This document shows positions 35,481 through 43,830 of a stretch of DNA of 64,000 bases, piece after piece. The stretch is from assembly GCA_937879875.1 (NCBI GenBank), contig CALFMN010000053.1, forward strand, positions 1 to 64,000. The letters are read 5' to 3'. The position numbers were made by a program, and so were the translations under genes. Source of the DNA: an uncultured Chloroflexota bacterium. GTDB lineage: Bacteria > Chloroflexota > Dehalococcoidia > CAUJGQ01. The notes under the pieces were generated by a model. It saw nothing but the letters and a program-made list of their open reading frames with translations. It was not told the origin of the DNA and ran no database searches. Within the stretch, counting starts at the first letter, position 1, and each line of letters opens with the position of its first letter.

Positions 35481-36020
35481 TTACTTCGCCGGCACATCCC
35501 AGCCGACGAAGGGCCCTTCGGTCTCCAGATCGAGCGCCGCCATGATACGGGCGAGCTGGAAGTAGAGCGTGATCAGCATCGTTACGCCGACGATCTCACC
35601 AGGCGTGCGCCCGTCTGCGAAGGCGCTGTAGACCGCGTCATCGGGGCGGCTGGCGATCGCGAGCGCGTCGACGTAGGCCAGCAGCACGCGCTCGGCCGGG
35701 GAGAAGCAGGCGGCCTCCTGCCAGGCGCGCACGGCGTTGATCTCGGCCGTGCTGAGCCCCTCGGCGGAGGCGATGCGCACGTGCTGATGCCACTCGTAGG
35801 TGCTCTGCTGCGTCGCGGCGCAGCGCAGAATGACGATCTCGCGGGCGCGTGGCTCAAGCCCGCTCGCCTGCCAGACCCGCCGTGCATTGAGCTCGATCGT
35901 GGGGTTGGCCATGAACACACGCAGGATATTGAGGATGGGTCCGCGCTGGGCGAGGCGATCCCAGCGCGCCTGCAGCTCGGCGTCCAGCGACTCGCGAGTG
36001 GGAAGCGGGATGCGGGCCAT
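35481..36020 (-). CDS. Carboxymuconolactone decarboxylase/AhpD-like protein
   Basis: 179 residues, all-helical CMD fold. The key motif REIVILRCAATQQSTYEWHQH holds the Glu, one Cys and the His of the proton relay; the second Cys of an AhpD CxxC pair is absent (CAAT), so this is the decarboxylase-like rather than the alkylhydroperoxidase type, or is redox-inactive. GGAGGG lies 9 bases before ATG 36020. It precedes a methyltransferase gene on the same strand. Confidence 0.87.
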   Translation of the reverse strand: MARIPLPTRESLDAELQARWDRLAQRGPILNILRVFMANPTIELNARRVWQASGLEPRAREIVILRCAATQQSTYEWHQHVRIASAEGLSTAEINAVRAWQEAACFSPAERVLLAYVDALAIASRPDDAVYSAFADGRTPGEIVGVTMLITLYFQLARIMAALDLETEGPFVGWDVPAK

Positions 36021-36115
36021 GAAGTACACCCTCCGCACGGCAATGCCGGCATTCTAACAGGTAGAGCGGGACAGCGAGCATCCGCGGTCCGCCCGAGCGC
36101 GATAAGGCGGACACG

Positions 36116-36230
36116 GGCCGACGCCTGCATCTGACCAGCGGCCGGCGTGGCTTTGCCGAAGGCGTCGTAGGTGTAGGTCTGCGCCGTCGTGCCGGAGCTA
36201 TCCACGTTGGCGAGGCCTGCTACACTGGGT
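36116..36230 (-). pseudogene. Duplicated RHS 3'-end remnant
   Basis: On the minus strand this encodes about 30 residues ending VDSSGTTAQTYTYDAFGKATP, nearly identical to the end of the RHS gene at 36564 (VDSSGSTAQTYTYDAFGKATP). The DNA matches 36623-36680 with only a few mismatches, and a 16-base flank (36116-36131) recurs at 36521-36536. It is a partial duplication of the RHS tail without an open frame. Confidence 0.7.
36218..36226 (+). promoter_or_regulatory. Extended -10 element
   Basis: TGC-TACACT inside the RHS remnant, 22 bases before a possible small ATG at 36248. Confidence 0.3.
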
Positions 36231-36247
36231 TTAACGTGGAGATGGTG

Positions 36248-36430
36248 ATGGAACCTCTGACCTTCGTGCTCCTGGGTATCGGCGGTGCGATTCTGGTCGC
36301 GGGAGCCGTGACTCTCCGGCGACGTTGTGGCACTATTAGGGGTTTTCTGGGTTTGTGCTACGGCGCCGTGCCGTCTCCACCCCGGTGGCTCCGAATCATC
36401 GGCGAGGGCATATCCCACTGGTCTGGTTAG
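36248..36430 (+). CDS. Possible small membrane protein (60 residues)
   Basis: Starts MEPLTFVLLGIGGAILVAGAV, a clear single membrane segment, followed by a basic RRR stop-transfer stretch. GGAG lies about 6 bases before ATG 36248 and an extended -10 box 22 bases before. It sits between the RHS remnant and the RHS gene, in DNA that otherwise shows no gene (36231-36563), so it could be chance. Function unknown. Confidence 0.3.
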   Translation: MEPLTFVLLGIGGAILVAGAVTLRRRCGTIRGFLGLCYGAVPSPPRWLRIIGEGISHWSG

Positions 36431-36563
36431 TAGACGCTTCTACGACCGACGAAGCCCAGATACTAATCAGCTTGCCCCCGATTCGGGTAGTGATTTGGTG
36501 AGGCGTGGTTCATAGCCCACGGCCGACGCCTGCATCCCACTGGCGGCCGGTGTGCCGTGCTGG

Positions 36564-37985
36564 TTAGGGGTTCGTCTGCTGCCCCGCGAAGGTGAACTCG
36601 TTGGCAAAGGACATGCCCGGCGTGGCTTTGCCAAACGCGTCGTAGGTGTAGGTCTGCGCCGTGCTGCCGCTGCTGTCCACGATGGCGAGCGTCGAGCCCA
36701 GCCCGTCCGCCAGGAAGAAATGCGTCGTGCCGCCACTCAGCGCCACCCGTTCGACGGGCCCGGCGCCCACGCCGTAGATGTACTGGTACGTCCCATCATC
36801 GAGGAGACGGGGTAGCCCCCGGCCCACGTCCCAGAGGTACGAGGTGGTCGTGCCGCCGCTGGTGCGGCTGAGGCGCAGGCCATCGCCGTTGTAGGTCATG
36901 GTGCTGCTGGTGCCGCCGACGGTCTCGCTGGTCAGGTGATTCTCCACGTCCCAACCGAACGTGTCGCTGGCCCGCGCCGTCTCGTTGTCGTTGGTGTCGT
37001 ACGTGTTCGTCGTGGTGGGGCTCGTCGTTCCCGTGAGCCGGTCGGCGGCGTCGTAGCTGGAGGTGGTCGTGCTGCCGCCCACGGTCAGCGTCAGGCGGTT
37101 GCCGGCCGGGTCGTAGCTGTAGCTATTGGTCCCGTCGCCGGTCAGGCGGTCCAGCAGATCGTAGCTGTAGTTCGTTGCGCCGTTCACCGTGCGGTCGCCC
37201 ACGGCGTTGAGCGTGTAGCTCGCCGACGCAATCGTGCCGCCCTTGCTGTGCGTGACGCTGGTCAGCAAATTGCGGTTGTTGTAGCCGTAGCTGACTTGAT
37301 GCGTGCTGCCCGGATAGGTGAGGCTCGTGCGGCGCAGCGCCGCATCGTAGCCGAAGCTCTCGGTTTTGCTGCCTGGGAAGGTGACGGAATCGAGGCGGGT
37401 GTTGCTCGTGTAGCTATACGTTGTGGTGCCGCTGCCGTCGGTCATGCTCGTGCGGTTGCCCACGCCGTTGGTGCCGTAGCTGCGCGTCACGGCGCCGCTC
37501 ACCGCGGTCAGGTCGCCCGCCGTGTTGTAGCCGTAGCTGAAGGCGTTGCTCTTCGGGTCGCTGCGCCCGGTGGTCTGCCCCAGGCTGTTGGGCGTATAGG
37601 TCCAGGTATGGTTGAGCCCGTCCTTCGCCGTCTTGAGGTTGCCGGAGGCGTCGTAGCTGAAGGTCTGCACGTGGTGGTTGGGGTCGGTGGCCGTGAGCAG
37701 GTCCTCCTGGCTGTCGTAGCTGCAGGACCAGCTGAAGTTGTGGGCGTCCGTCACCGTCGCCAGGTTGTCACTGGTGTCGTAGGTGAACAGGCTCTGGCGG
37801 CTGAGCGGGGCGATCAGCGAACTGAGCGTGTTGTCGAAGCCGTAGCTTTGCGAGACGCGGTTGGTGTTGGGGTCGACCACATCGGTCACGCGCAGGGCGC
37901 TGTCGAAGTAGACCGTGCTGCTCTTGTTGCGCTGGTCCGTGTAGGTGGTGACGCCGGCCGATGGGCTGGCGTAGGCGACGCTCAT
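36564..37985 (-). CDS. RHS/YD-repeat protein, C-terminal part (after the in-frame stop)
   Basis: About 473 codons of YD repeats (for example YTYDAFGK, NTYDTNDNETA, SYSYDPAGNRLTL), continuing the frame of the gene at 38007 after a TAG codon. It reaches the RHS core end (WDVENHL, GLGSTLAIVDSSG) but stops at FTFAGQQTNP, before the usual YYxRARYYDP motif and any toxin tip. The ATG at 37985 has no obvious ribosome site, so independent translation is doubtful. With the upstream part it is best read as one broken gene. Confidence 0.8.
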   Translation of the reverse strand: MSVAYASPSAGVTTYTDQRNKSSTVYFDSALRVTDVVDPNTNRVSQSYGFDNTLSSLIAPLSRQSLFTYDTSDNLATVTDAHNFSWSCSYDSQEDLLTATDPNHHVQTFSYDASGNLKTAKDGLNHTWTYTPNSLGQTTGRSDPKSNAFSYGYNTAGDLTAVSGAVTRSYGTNGVGNRTSMTDGSGTTTYSYTSNTRLDSVTFPGSKTESFGYDAALRRTSLTYPGSTHQVSYGYNNRNLLTSVTHSKGGTIASASYTLNAVGDRTVNGATNYSYDLLDRLTGDGTNSYSYDPAGNRLTLTVGGSTTTSSYDAADRLTGTTSPTTTNTYDTNDNETARASDTFGWDVENHLTSETVGGTSSTMTYNGDGLRLSRTSGGTTTSYLWDVGRGLPRLLDDGTYQYIYGVGAGPVERVALSGGTTHFFLADGLGSTLAIVDSSGSTAQTYTYDAFGKATPGMSFANEFTFAGQQTNP

Positions 37986-38006
37986 GGCGCCGCTGTCGGC
38001 GTCCTG

Positions 38007-39689
38007 CTACCCCGTCACCCGCGCCTGCTGGTCGTACGTATTGCGGATCGGCAGATGGCTGAGCTGGTCTTGCACCTGCGTCAGCCAGTGCTTGCTGGAG
38101 GTGAAGCTGGTTGAGCCGGAGAGCACGTCGGTCATCGTCGAGAGGTCGCCGCTGGTGGCGTCGTAGCTGAAGCTCACGCTGCGGCTGGCGCTGTCCGTGA
38201 CGCTGCTGATGCGGTTGCTGGTGTCGTAGTGCAGCGTCAGCGCCCGGCCGCCGGCGTCGGTCACGGTCGAGAGCCGGTTGCTGCCGTCGTAGGCGAGCGT
38301 GGTGGTGGTGCCGTTGCGGTCCACGACGCTGGTCAGGCTGGCCGTCGTCATGCCCGAGAGCACGCTGAAGTGGTAGTCCACCTCCTCGAGGATGCTGTTC
38401 AGCGTCCAGTGCGTGCTGTCCTGCTGCGTCACCTCGCCGTTCACCCCGGTTGTGCCCAGATAGGAGCTGGAGCCGCTGTTCCAGTCAAACGTGTAGCCGC
38501 CGCCGCCCGGCGTCCACAGCACCACCGTGCTGCCGGCACTCAAGACCTGCAGGCGGTACTGCCAGGTGTGCGACCACTTCGGCCCCAGCGGTCCTTGATT
38601 GATGCTACTGCCTGCCGCGACTTCCGTGATCGCCTGATTGGCGTAGGCCCGCGTGAACGTCAGCGGCAGGTAGGCGCTGAGCCCCGACAGCGCGAGGTCG
38701 GTTTGCGTGGTTTGATACGCGCCGCTCACCAAATCCACGCCGCCGGGGCTGGTGGCCGAGGCGGGGAAGGGGAACTCGCGCCCCAGCGTGATCCCCAGCC
38801 GCGGCACGCCGCGGGCGGAGGGGCCGTCCGCTCGCTCGACGTAGGCGAGGTCGGGATAGGGGCTGGCGCCGGTGAGCACCAGCGTGCCGCTTGCGCCCGC
38901 CGTGTTGGGGATCGAGGACAGCTGCTCCAGCCAGGTGCCCGCCGGGTCGCCGGCGCCGGTGCTGCTGGTGAAGACGGTCGTGCTGGTCGTGCCGTTATTG
39001 AAGGCAACACTCAGGCCTGAGCCCGAGCTCAGGCGGTAGCCGATGCGGAACCAGTCCACGCTGCCGGTCGAGGCGTAGTCCAGCGCGAAGCTCGAGGAGG
39101 TCAGCGAGGCGATCGCCGCCACGTAGGTGGCGCCGGCCGCGGTCGTGGTCAGCGTGGCGCTGCCGCTCCAGGCGGGCACCGTGCCGGAAACGGTGGGGGT
39201 GCCGCTGAAGTCGCCGTTGGGCACGTAGCTCGGGATGGCGCCGCTGGCCGTGGCCGCCGGCTGGCTCTGGACGGTGAAGGAGAACCAGGTGGGGTTGAAG
39301 CCGGAGCAGTCGGGGCCGTTGCAGGCGGTGACGTTCCACTGATACGTCTGGCCGTACAGGAGCTGCTCCGTGCTCGGCACGCTCGCAGAGAGGCTGGTGG
39401 TGGCGGGCAGGTCGGCGAGGAAGCGGCCGCCCCACGACGGACTCGGGTCCCAGAGCGAGACGGTGTAGGTGGTGGTGCCGGGGATGGCGCCGGTCGGTTG
39501 GAGCCAGCTCAGCGGCGGCGTCTGGCTCTGGTTGGTGGCGCCGTTTGTGGGCGAACTCTGCGTCACCACGCCCGGCGCGGTGGCCAAGGCGTGCTGGGGA
39601 CGCGTCAGGGCCGCATAGCCCGCGGTGAGCGCAGCGGCGCTGACGAGGGCGAGGGCAAGCAGAACGAGGGGCTGCCGGCGGCGCCGCAT
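38007..39689 (-). CDS. Secreted RHS/YD-repeat protein, N-terminal part (ends at in-frame TAG)
   Basis: 560 residues. Signal peptide (RRRRQPLVLLALALVSAAAL), then a fibronectin-type region (about 45-135: SPTNGATNQSQTPPLSWLQP), a beta-sandwich (150-290), the DUF6531 block (GGVDLVSGAYQTTQTDLALSG, LTFTRAYANQ) and the first YD repeats (TLAYDGSNRLSTVTDAGGRAL). GGGAGG precedes the ATG. It ends YDQQARVTG then TAG; the same frame goes on for another 480 codons. RHS proteins are large cell-surface or exported cages that often carry a C-terminal toxin. Confidence 0.85.
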   Translation of the reverse strand: MRRRRQPLVLLALALVSAAALTAGYAALTRPQHALATAPGVVTQSSPTNGATNQSQTPPLSWLQPTGAIPGTTTYTVSLWDPSPSWGGRFLADLPATTSLSASVPSTEQLLYGQTYQWNVTACNGPDCSGFNPTWFSFTVQSQPAATASGAIPSYVPNGDFSGTPTVSGTVPAWSGSATLTTTAAGATYVAAIASLTSSSFALDYASTGSVDWFRIGYRLSSGSGLSVAFNNGTTSTTVFTSSTGAGDPAGTWLEQLSSIPNTAGASGTLVLTGASPYPDLAYVERADGPSARGVPRLGITLGREFPFPASATSPGGVDLVSGAYQTTQTDLALSGLSAYLPLTFTRAYANQAITEVAAGSSINQGPLGPKWSHTWQYRLQVLSAGSTVVLWTPGGGGYTFDWNSGSSSYLGTTGVNGEVTQQDSTHWTLNSILEEVDYHFSVLSGMTTASLTSVVDRNGTTTTLAYDGSNRLSTVTDAGGRALTLHYDTSNRISSVTDSASRSVSFSYDATSGDLSTMTDVLSGSTSFTSSKHWLTQVQDQLSHLPIRNTYDQQARVTG

Positions 39690-39757
39690 GACGATGCCTC
39701 CCTGCCCGACGGCCAGGGGCTGGCGTCGGGGCGTTCGGGTTCTGGGCAGCAGGCGTG

Positions 39758-39979
39758 TCAGTGTGCGGGGGTCGCGCTGGGCGGCGGCGGGTGCGTATGG
39801 GCCATGCTGGGCGGGGTGACGTTGGCCGGTGGCGCGTGCAGGCCGCTACGGCGCAGCGTGTGGTGATGGGCCGCGGCGCTGGTCGAGGCGCGGGGCGTCA
39901 CCCCCGCCGCACCGATGGGCACGGCAAGCGTCAGGGCCGCAAGGAACAGGCCGAATCCCAGGCGTCGCGAGGGTCGCAT
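39758..39979 (-). CDS. Small secreted His-rich protein upstream of RHS
   Basis: 73 residues: signal peptide (MRPSRRLGFGLFLAALTLAVPIG, split here by cleavage near GAA) then a short mature peptide rich in Ala, Pro and His (AAAHHHTLRRSG, MAHTHPPPPSA). GGAGG lies 7 bases before ATG 39979. It ends 68 bases before the RHS start on the same strand, so it is probably co-transcribed. No family recognised. Confidence 0.5.
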   Translation of the reverse strand: MRPSRRLGFGLFLAALTLAVPIGAAGVTPRASTSAAAHHHTLRRSGLHAPPANVTPPSMAHTHPPPPSATPAH

Positions 39980-40022
39980 GGCCCGCCTCCTCGGTCGCGC
40001 CCGCGAGCGCGATCTGCGGGAC

Positions 40023-40725
40023 TCATGCTGGCGCAGTGCGGCTTGCTTGCCCACGCGGAAACCTGCCATCGGCCGGCGTCTTCATGCCACCGGTTTGGCG
40101 TTTTCCTGCCAGCGTCCGGTCGCCGAGCAGGCCGAGTTGCGCGGCGCGGACGCCGAGCTGGACCGGGGAGGCGGCCCCGAGTGTGATCGAGAGGGCGCGC
40201 ACCAGCCGATCCACCGTGCGCAGGCTGACATGCTCGCCGGCGGCGATCTGGTCATGTGTCTGTCCGGCACAGAGCAGAGCAAGCACGCGCCGCTCGCGCT
40301 GGGACGGCGCGGCGTCGTAGAAGCTCTGTGCCAACTGATAGCTGCCCACGACGAAGCCGTCCTCCAACAGCGTGAGCACGTGGCGGAACTTCGCCGGGGT
40401 GACGTCGCGCCACAGCACGCCGCCTTCGATGCGCAAGGCCGGCAGCCCGGGCAGCACCACCAGTTCGGTTGGGTCGAGCAGCAGCAGGACGCGACTGCCG
40501 GGACAGCAGCGGCGCAGCTCGCTGAGCAGGGGGGGAATCGGCTTCCCACCCACCAGACCGGCACTGACGATCAGGTCCAGGCTGAGCGCGGGGATGAGCT
40601 GCTGCGCCCGGGCCAGCGCGCGCTTCACCGACGAGCCGCACCTCGGGCCATCCCATGAGCGCCGTGCAGAGGCTCTGCCACGCCGGATTCTCCGAGCGGA
40701 TGAGGAAGAGGCTGTGCTCGCCCAT
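40023..40725 (-). pseudogene. LuxR-type HTH regulator, frameshifted
   Basis: Two frames join into one response-regulator-like protein. The first, from ATG 40725 (MGEHSLFLIRSENPAWQSL ... VRLVGEA), has AGGAGA 7 bases upstream. The second continues ALARAQQLIPALSLDLIVSAG and ends with a LuxR-type helix-turn-helix (QRERRVLALLCAGQTHDQIA, VSLRTVDRLVRAL). The switch lies in a GCGCGCGC run near 40617-40624, where one extra base breaks the frame. It is a recent pseudogene, a sequencing error or a programmed shift. The phospho-acceptor Asp would be in LSLDLIVS. Confidence 0.7.
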
Positions 40726-40774
40726 GTCCGTCTCCTGCCACGCGGCTCACCAGCACTGCATATCGTTTCAGGTA

Positions 40775-40804
40775 TATATCTTCTCAAGAACACTGCGATG
40801 TCAA
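40775..40804 (-). promoter_or_regulatory. Promoter of the LuxR-type gene
   Basis: Consensus -35 TTGACA (minus strand, 40804-40799), 18 bases, GATATA (40780-40775), in a strikingly AT-rich stretch. The gap 40726-41069 otherwise shows no gene. Confidence 0.55.
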
Positions 40805-41069
40805 TGAAGTATAGCGAGCAGACGAAGGGTATGGGCCATACAAAGCCTGATAGATCGGTTCCAACTCGGTGACGCTGGCGCCGTCGGCCGGTCGCCGCGT
40901 ACTCCTCACTTCGCATCCTGCGGCCGGGCTCGCCGCCTGCCTGATGCGACCGCCCGCACAGCCCGGCATCCCTGGTCGCGAGACGCGAGGCCACGCCACG
41001 AGCGGGGGTGCCATCTCTCCGCCGCTGCGTGGCGTACGATACAGTGAAGGGGCAGCAAGGAGCAGCGTC

Positions 41070-41327
41070 ATGCAGCTCGACGCGGAGAAGCGCCAGGCCT
41101 ATTCCGCCGCCTACGAACGCTGGCAGCGGGATCTGGCTGCGCTGCACCGCGTGCTGCTCGATGGCGCTGCGCTCGACCCGCCGCATTTCGTGGCGCTGCT
41201 GCGGCGCGAAAGTAAGTCGAAGGCGAAGTACGACGACGTCCGCCAGCACGTGCTCGGCCTGCCCGACGCCTCGCCCGACGACGATCCATTCGGCGACGAC
41301 CCTTCGACCCACGACGACGAGGAGTAG
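41070..41327 (+). CDS. Small acidic-tailed protein upstream of ccdA
   Basis: 85 residues. The N-terminal two-thirds are helical and amphipathic (QLDAEKRQAYSAAYERWQRD, HRVLLDGAALDPPHFVALLR); the end is very acidic (DDDPFGDDPSTHDDEE). No family recognised. AAGGAG lies 7 bases before ATG 41070, and its stop is 6 bases before the GTG of ccdA, so they share an operon. Confidence 0.65.
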   Translation: MQLDAEKRQAYSAAYERWQRDLAALHRVLLDGAALDPPHFVALLRRESKSKAKYDDVRQHVLGLPDASPDDDPFGDDPSTHDDEE

Positions 41328-41333
41328 CCCGGC

Positions 41334-42122
41334 GTGAGCACCGATGGTTTGTTGGGCCCTTTTGTCGCGTTCCTCGCAGGGCTGCTCTCGTTTCTTTCAC
41401 CCTGTGTGCTGCCGCTGGTGCCCGTTTACATCGCGCAGATGGCCGGCACCGCAACCGCTGGCAACGGCGCTAGCCGGCGTGTCACCTTTATCCATGCCGT
41501 CAGCTTCGTGGCTGGGTTCTCGCTGGTGTTCATCGCGCTCGGCGCCTCCGTCGGGCTGATCGGCTACGGGCTGAAGGACCATCAGCGCGAGCTGGCCGTG
41601 CTGGCAGGCATCTTTATTATTGTCATGGGTATGCATCTCACCGGCGTGCTGCGCATCCCCGCGCTCTACCGCACCTACGCCGTGCCGGTGGGCGCCGGCG
41701 CGGGCGGCGGCACGGTCAGCATGGGCGGCGGCAGCGGCGGAGGACGTGGCGGGCGGCGTTGGGCATCGCTGGGCTACGGCCGCTCGTCGCTGGTGGGTGC
41801 GGGCTTCGCCCTGGGCTGGACGCCCTGCATCGGGCCGGTGCTGGGCAGCATCCTGACGCTGGCGCAGGCCGAAGGGACCGTGGGGCGGGCGATCCTGCTG
41901 CTGGTCTGTTACTCACTCGGCCTGGGCGTGCCGTTTCTGGTGACCGGCATGGCCATTGGCTCGGTGACGGGCTATCTCAAACGCATCAACCGCTATCTGC
42001 CGGCGATCGAGGTCGGCAGCGGTGCTCTGCTGATCTTTGTCGGCGTGCTGCTGATCGCCGGGCGCATGACCATGTTCAACAGCTACTTCGACCATTTCGG
42101 CCGCCTCTCCCGCGGGCTCTGA
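41334..42122 (+). CDS. ccdA: CcdA-type thiol-disulfide transporter (DsbD transmembrane domain)
   Basis: 262-residue integral membrane protein with six predicted segments. The two redox cysteines are Cys24 in LSPCVLPLVP and Cys164 in WTPCIGPVLG. It moves electrons from cytosolic thioredoxin to extracytoplasmic partners for cytochrome c maturation. A Gly-rich loop (GAGAGGGTVSMGGGSGGGRGG) between segments 3 and 4 is unusually long. GTG start, 6 bases after the small acidic gene. No cytochrome c maturation genes lie nearby. Confidence 0.92.
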   Translation: MSTDGLLGPFVAFLAGLLSFLSPCVLPLVPVYIAQMAGTATAGNGASRRVTFIHAVSFVAGFSLVFIALGASVGLIGYGLKDHQRELAVLAGIFIIVMGMHLTGVLRIPALYRTYAVPVGAGAGGGTVSMGGGSGGGRGGRRWASLGYGRSSLVGAGFALGWTPCIGPVLGSILTLAQAEGTVGRAILLLVCYSLGLGVPFLVTGMAIGSVTGYLKRINRYLPAIEVGSGALLIFVGVLLIAGRMTMFNSYFDHFGRLSRGL

Positions 42123-42240
42123 CGGCAGCAAAAGCGGTTTGCGCCGGGGCTGGACGGCTCGTAGACTGAGCAGAGAACAGGCCGTGGAGGGTGCTTCCCC
42201 CGCAGTGGGACATCGGCCCTCCCAGGGTGGCGTAGCCGCG

Positions 42241-42681
42241 ATGGAGTCGGAGTTCGGGCTCGACCTGCAGGAAGTCCGCAACGTGATCGATACGGCGGAC
42301 GTGGTGATTGTGCGCTTCCGCATTTTGGAGTCGCGCCTGTTGATCGACGCCCGCAGCAACGGCGGCGACGGGCCGTTGATCCAGCTCGTGCCGCGCGCTC
42401 AGTCCGTTGAAGAGCGCTTTCACAGCCTGAAAGAGTTGCGGCCGCACTTCCCGCTGCCGGACAAGATTATGTCGTTTGAGTGGCCGAAGCACATCGCCAC
42501 GCTGCGCGATTCCGGTGTCTGGCAGCATGTCGAAGAGCGGCTGGGCAACGCGGGCGGCGGTGCGGCGCGGGAGCGGGCGCGCGGCGTGCTGACAGAACTG
42601 CTCGCGGCCGAGCGCCGTGAAGAGATCGCCGCGATACGCGGCGGGGACGGCTATCAGACGCTGTGGCAACGGCCCGGTTGA
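42241..42681 (+). CDS. Conserved-looking protein of unknown function
   Basis: 146 residues, soluble, mixed alpha/beta: LDLQEVRNVIDTADVVIVRFRILESRLLID in the first part and a repeating pattern of charged helices at the end (RERARGVLTELLAAERREE). The middle reads RFHSLKELRPHFPLPDKIMSFEWP. I do not recognise it. ATG 42241 is chosen for protein-like sequence; an upstream frame from 42139 has unlikely composition. It lies between ccdA and a terminator-like hairpin. Confidence 0.65.
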   Translation: MESEFGLDLQEVRNVIDTADVVIVRFRILESRLLIDARSNGGDGPLIQLVPRAQSVEERFHSLKELRPHFPLPDKIMSFEWPKHIATLRDSGVWQHVEERLGNAGGGAARERARGVLTELLAAERREEIAAIRGGDGYQTLWQRPG

Positions 42682-42709
42682 GGCCGTCCGCGAGCGGTGC
42701 AGACGCCTG

Positions 42710-42730
42710 ACGGGGGCCGCGAGCCCCCGT
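42710..42730 (+). terminator. Intrinsic terminator-like hairpin
   Basis: ACGGGGGC, 5-base loop CGCGA, GCCCCCGT, followed by TCGTTGTG. It lies 29 bases after the stop of the gene at 42241 and before threonine aldolase. Confidence 0.55.
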
Positions 42731-42786
42731 TCGTTGTGCCCGGTCCGGCGCCGCGCCGCATAGTTGGAGCCCGATGGAGGAGCGAG

Positions 42787-43830
42787 ATGGACGCCATCGA
42801 TCTGCGCAGCGACACCGTCACTCTGCCCTCGCCCGCGATGCGCGCGGCCATGGCGAACGCCGATCTCGGCGATGACGTCTACGGCGAAGACCCGACGATC
42901 AACCGGCTCGAACGCCGTGCCGCCGAGCTGCTGGGCAAAGAGGCGGCGCTGTTCGTTGCCAGCGGTACGATGAGCAACCTCGTGGCGCTGCTGACCCACT
43001 GCGGGCGCGGCGATGAGGCGATCGTCGGCTCGCAGGCCCATATTCTGCACTACGAAGTTGCGGGGGCGGCCGGCCTCGGCGGCATTCAGCTGCGTGCGGC
43101 GCAGAACGACGCGCGCGGCCGGCTCGACCCAACCGAGGTGCGCGCCCTGATCCGCGGCAAGAACGTCCACAACCCCAGCACCGTGCTGGTCTGCCTGGAG
43201 AATACGCACAACCGCTGCGGCGGCGCCGCGCTCAGCGCCGCGGAGATCGGCGCCGTTGCCAGCGTCGCGCACGAGCACGGCTGCGCCGTGCATATCGACG
43301 GCGCCCGCATCTTCAACGCGGCCGTGGCGCTGGGTGTGCCGGCGGCCGCGTTGGTGCGCGGTGCGGACTCGATCGGTTTCTGTCTCTCCAAAGGGCTCTC
43401 TGCGCCGGTTGGCTCGCTGCTCTGCGGCAGCGGCGGGTTTATCGAACGCGCACGTAAGACGCGCAAGATGGTCGGGGGCGGCATGCGGCAGGCAGGTGTG
43501 CTTGCAGCCGCCGGACTGGTGGCGCTGGACGAGATGAATGACCGTCTGTCCGAGGACCACGCCAACGCCCGCCGTCTGGCCGAAGGGCTGGCGCAACTGC
43601 CGGGCATCCGCCTCGATCCGCGCGCGATCGAAACGAACATCGTGATCTTCCAGCTCGACGGCCTGAGCGCGGACGAGTTTCTCGGCGCCATTCGCCGCAC
43701 GGGCGTGCTTGCCGGCAGCCCCGGTCCGGGCAGCGTGCGCATGGTCACGCACTACGGCATCGGGGCAACGGCGATCGACACGGCGCTGGAGCGCATCGCC
43801 GCCGCGCAGCCCGCCACTGTCGTTTCATGA
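42787..43830 (+). CDS. ltaE: Low-specificity L-threonine aldolase
   Basis: 347-residue PLP enzyme that cleaves threonine or allo-threonine to glycine and acetaldehyde. Opening block IDLRSDTVTLPSPAMRAAM; DDVYGEDPTINRLE; the cofactor Asp171 in HIDGARIFNA; Schiff-base Lys202 in CLSKGLSAPVGS. The length is typical. GGAGG lies a few bases before ATG 42787. Its stop overlaps the downstream lipoprotein ATG by 4 bases (ATGA), so they are coupled. Confidence 0.93.
   Translation: MDAIDLRSDTVTLPSPAMRAAMANADLGDDVYGEDPTINRLERRAAELLGKEAALFVASGTMSNLVALLTHCGRGDEAIVGSQAHILHYEVAGAAGLGGIQLRAAQNDARGRLDPTEVRALIRGKNVHNPSTVLVCLENTHNRCGGAALSAAEIGAVASVAHEHGCAVHIDGARIFNAAVALGVPAAALVRGADSIGFCLSKGLSAPVGSLLCGSGGFIERARKTRKMVGGGMRQAGVLAAAGLVALDEMNDRLSEDHANARRLAEGLAQLPGIRLDPRAIETNIVIFQLDGLSADEFLGAIRRTGVLAGSPGPGSVRMVTHYGIGATAIDTALERIAAAQPATVVS

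Noticed and set aside
38007..38009. Amber codon as pyrrolysine or other recoding
   Set aside because: No structural context or pyrrolysine genes seen; RHS genes decay often, so a mutation is simpler.
42076..43752. 558-codon minus-strand open frame
   Set aside because: Antisense to the small gene at 42241 and to threonine aldolase; no recognisable motif.
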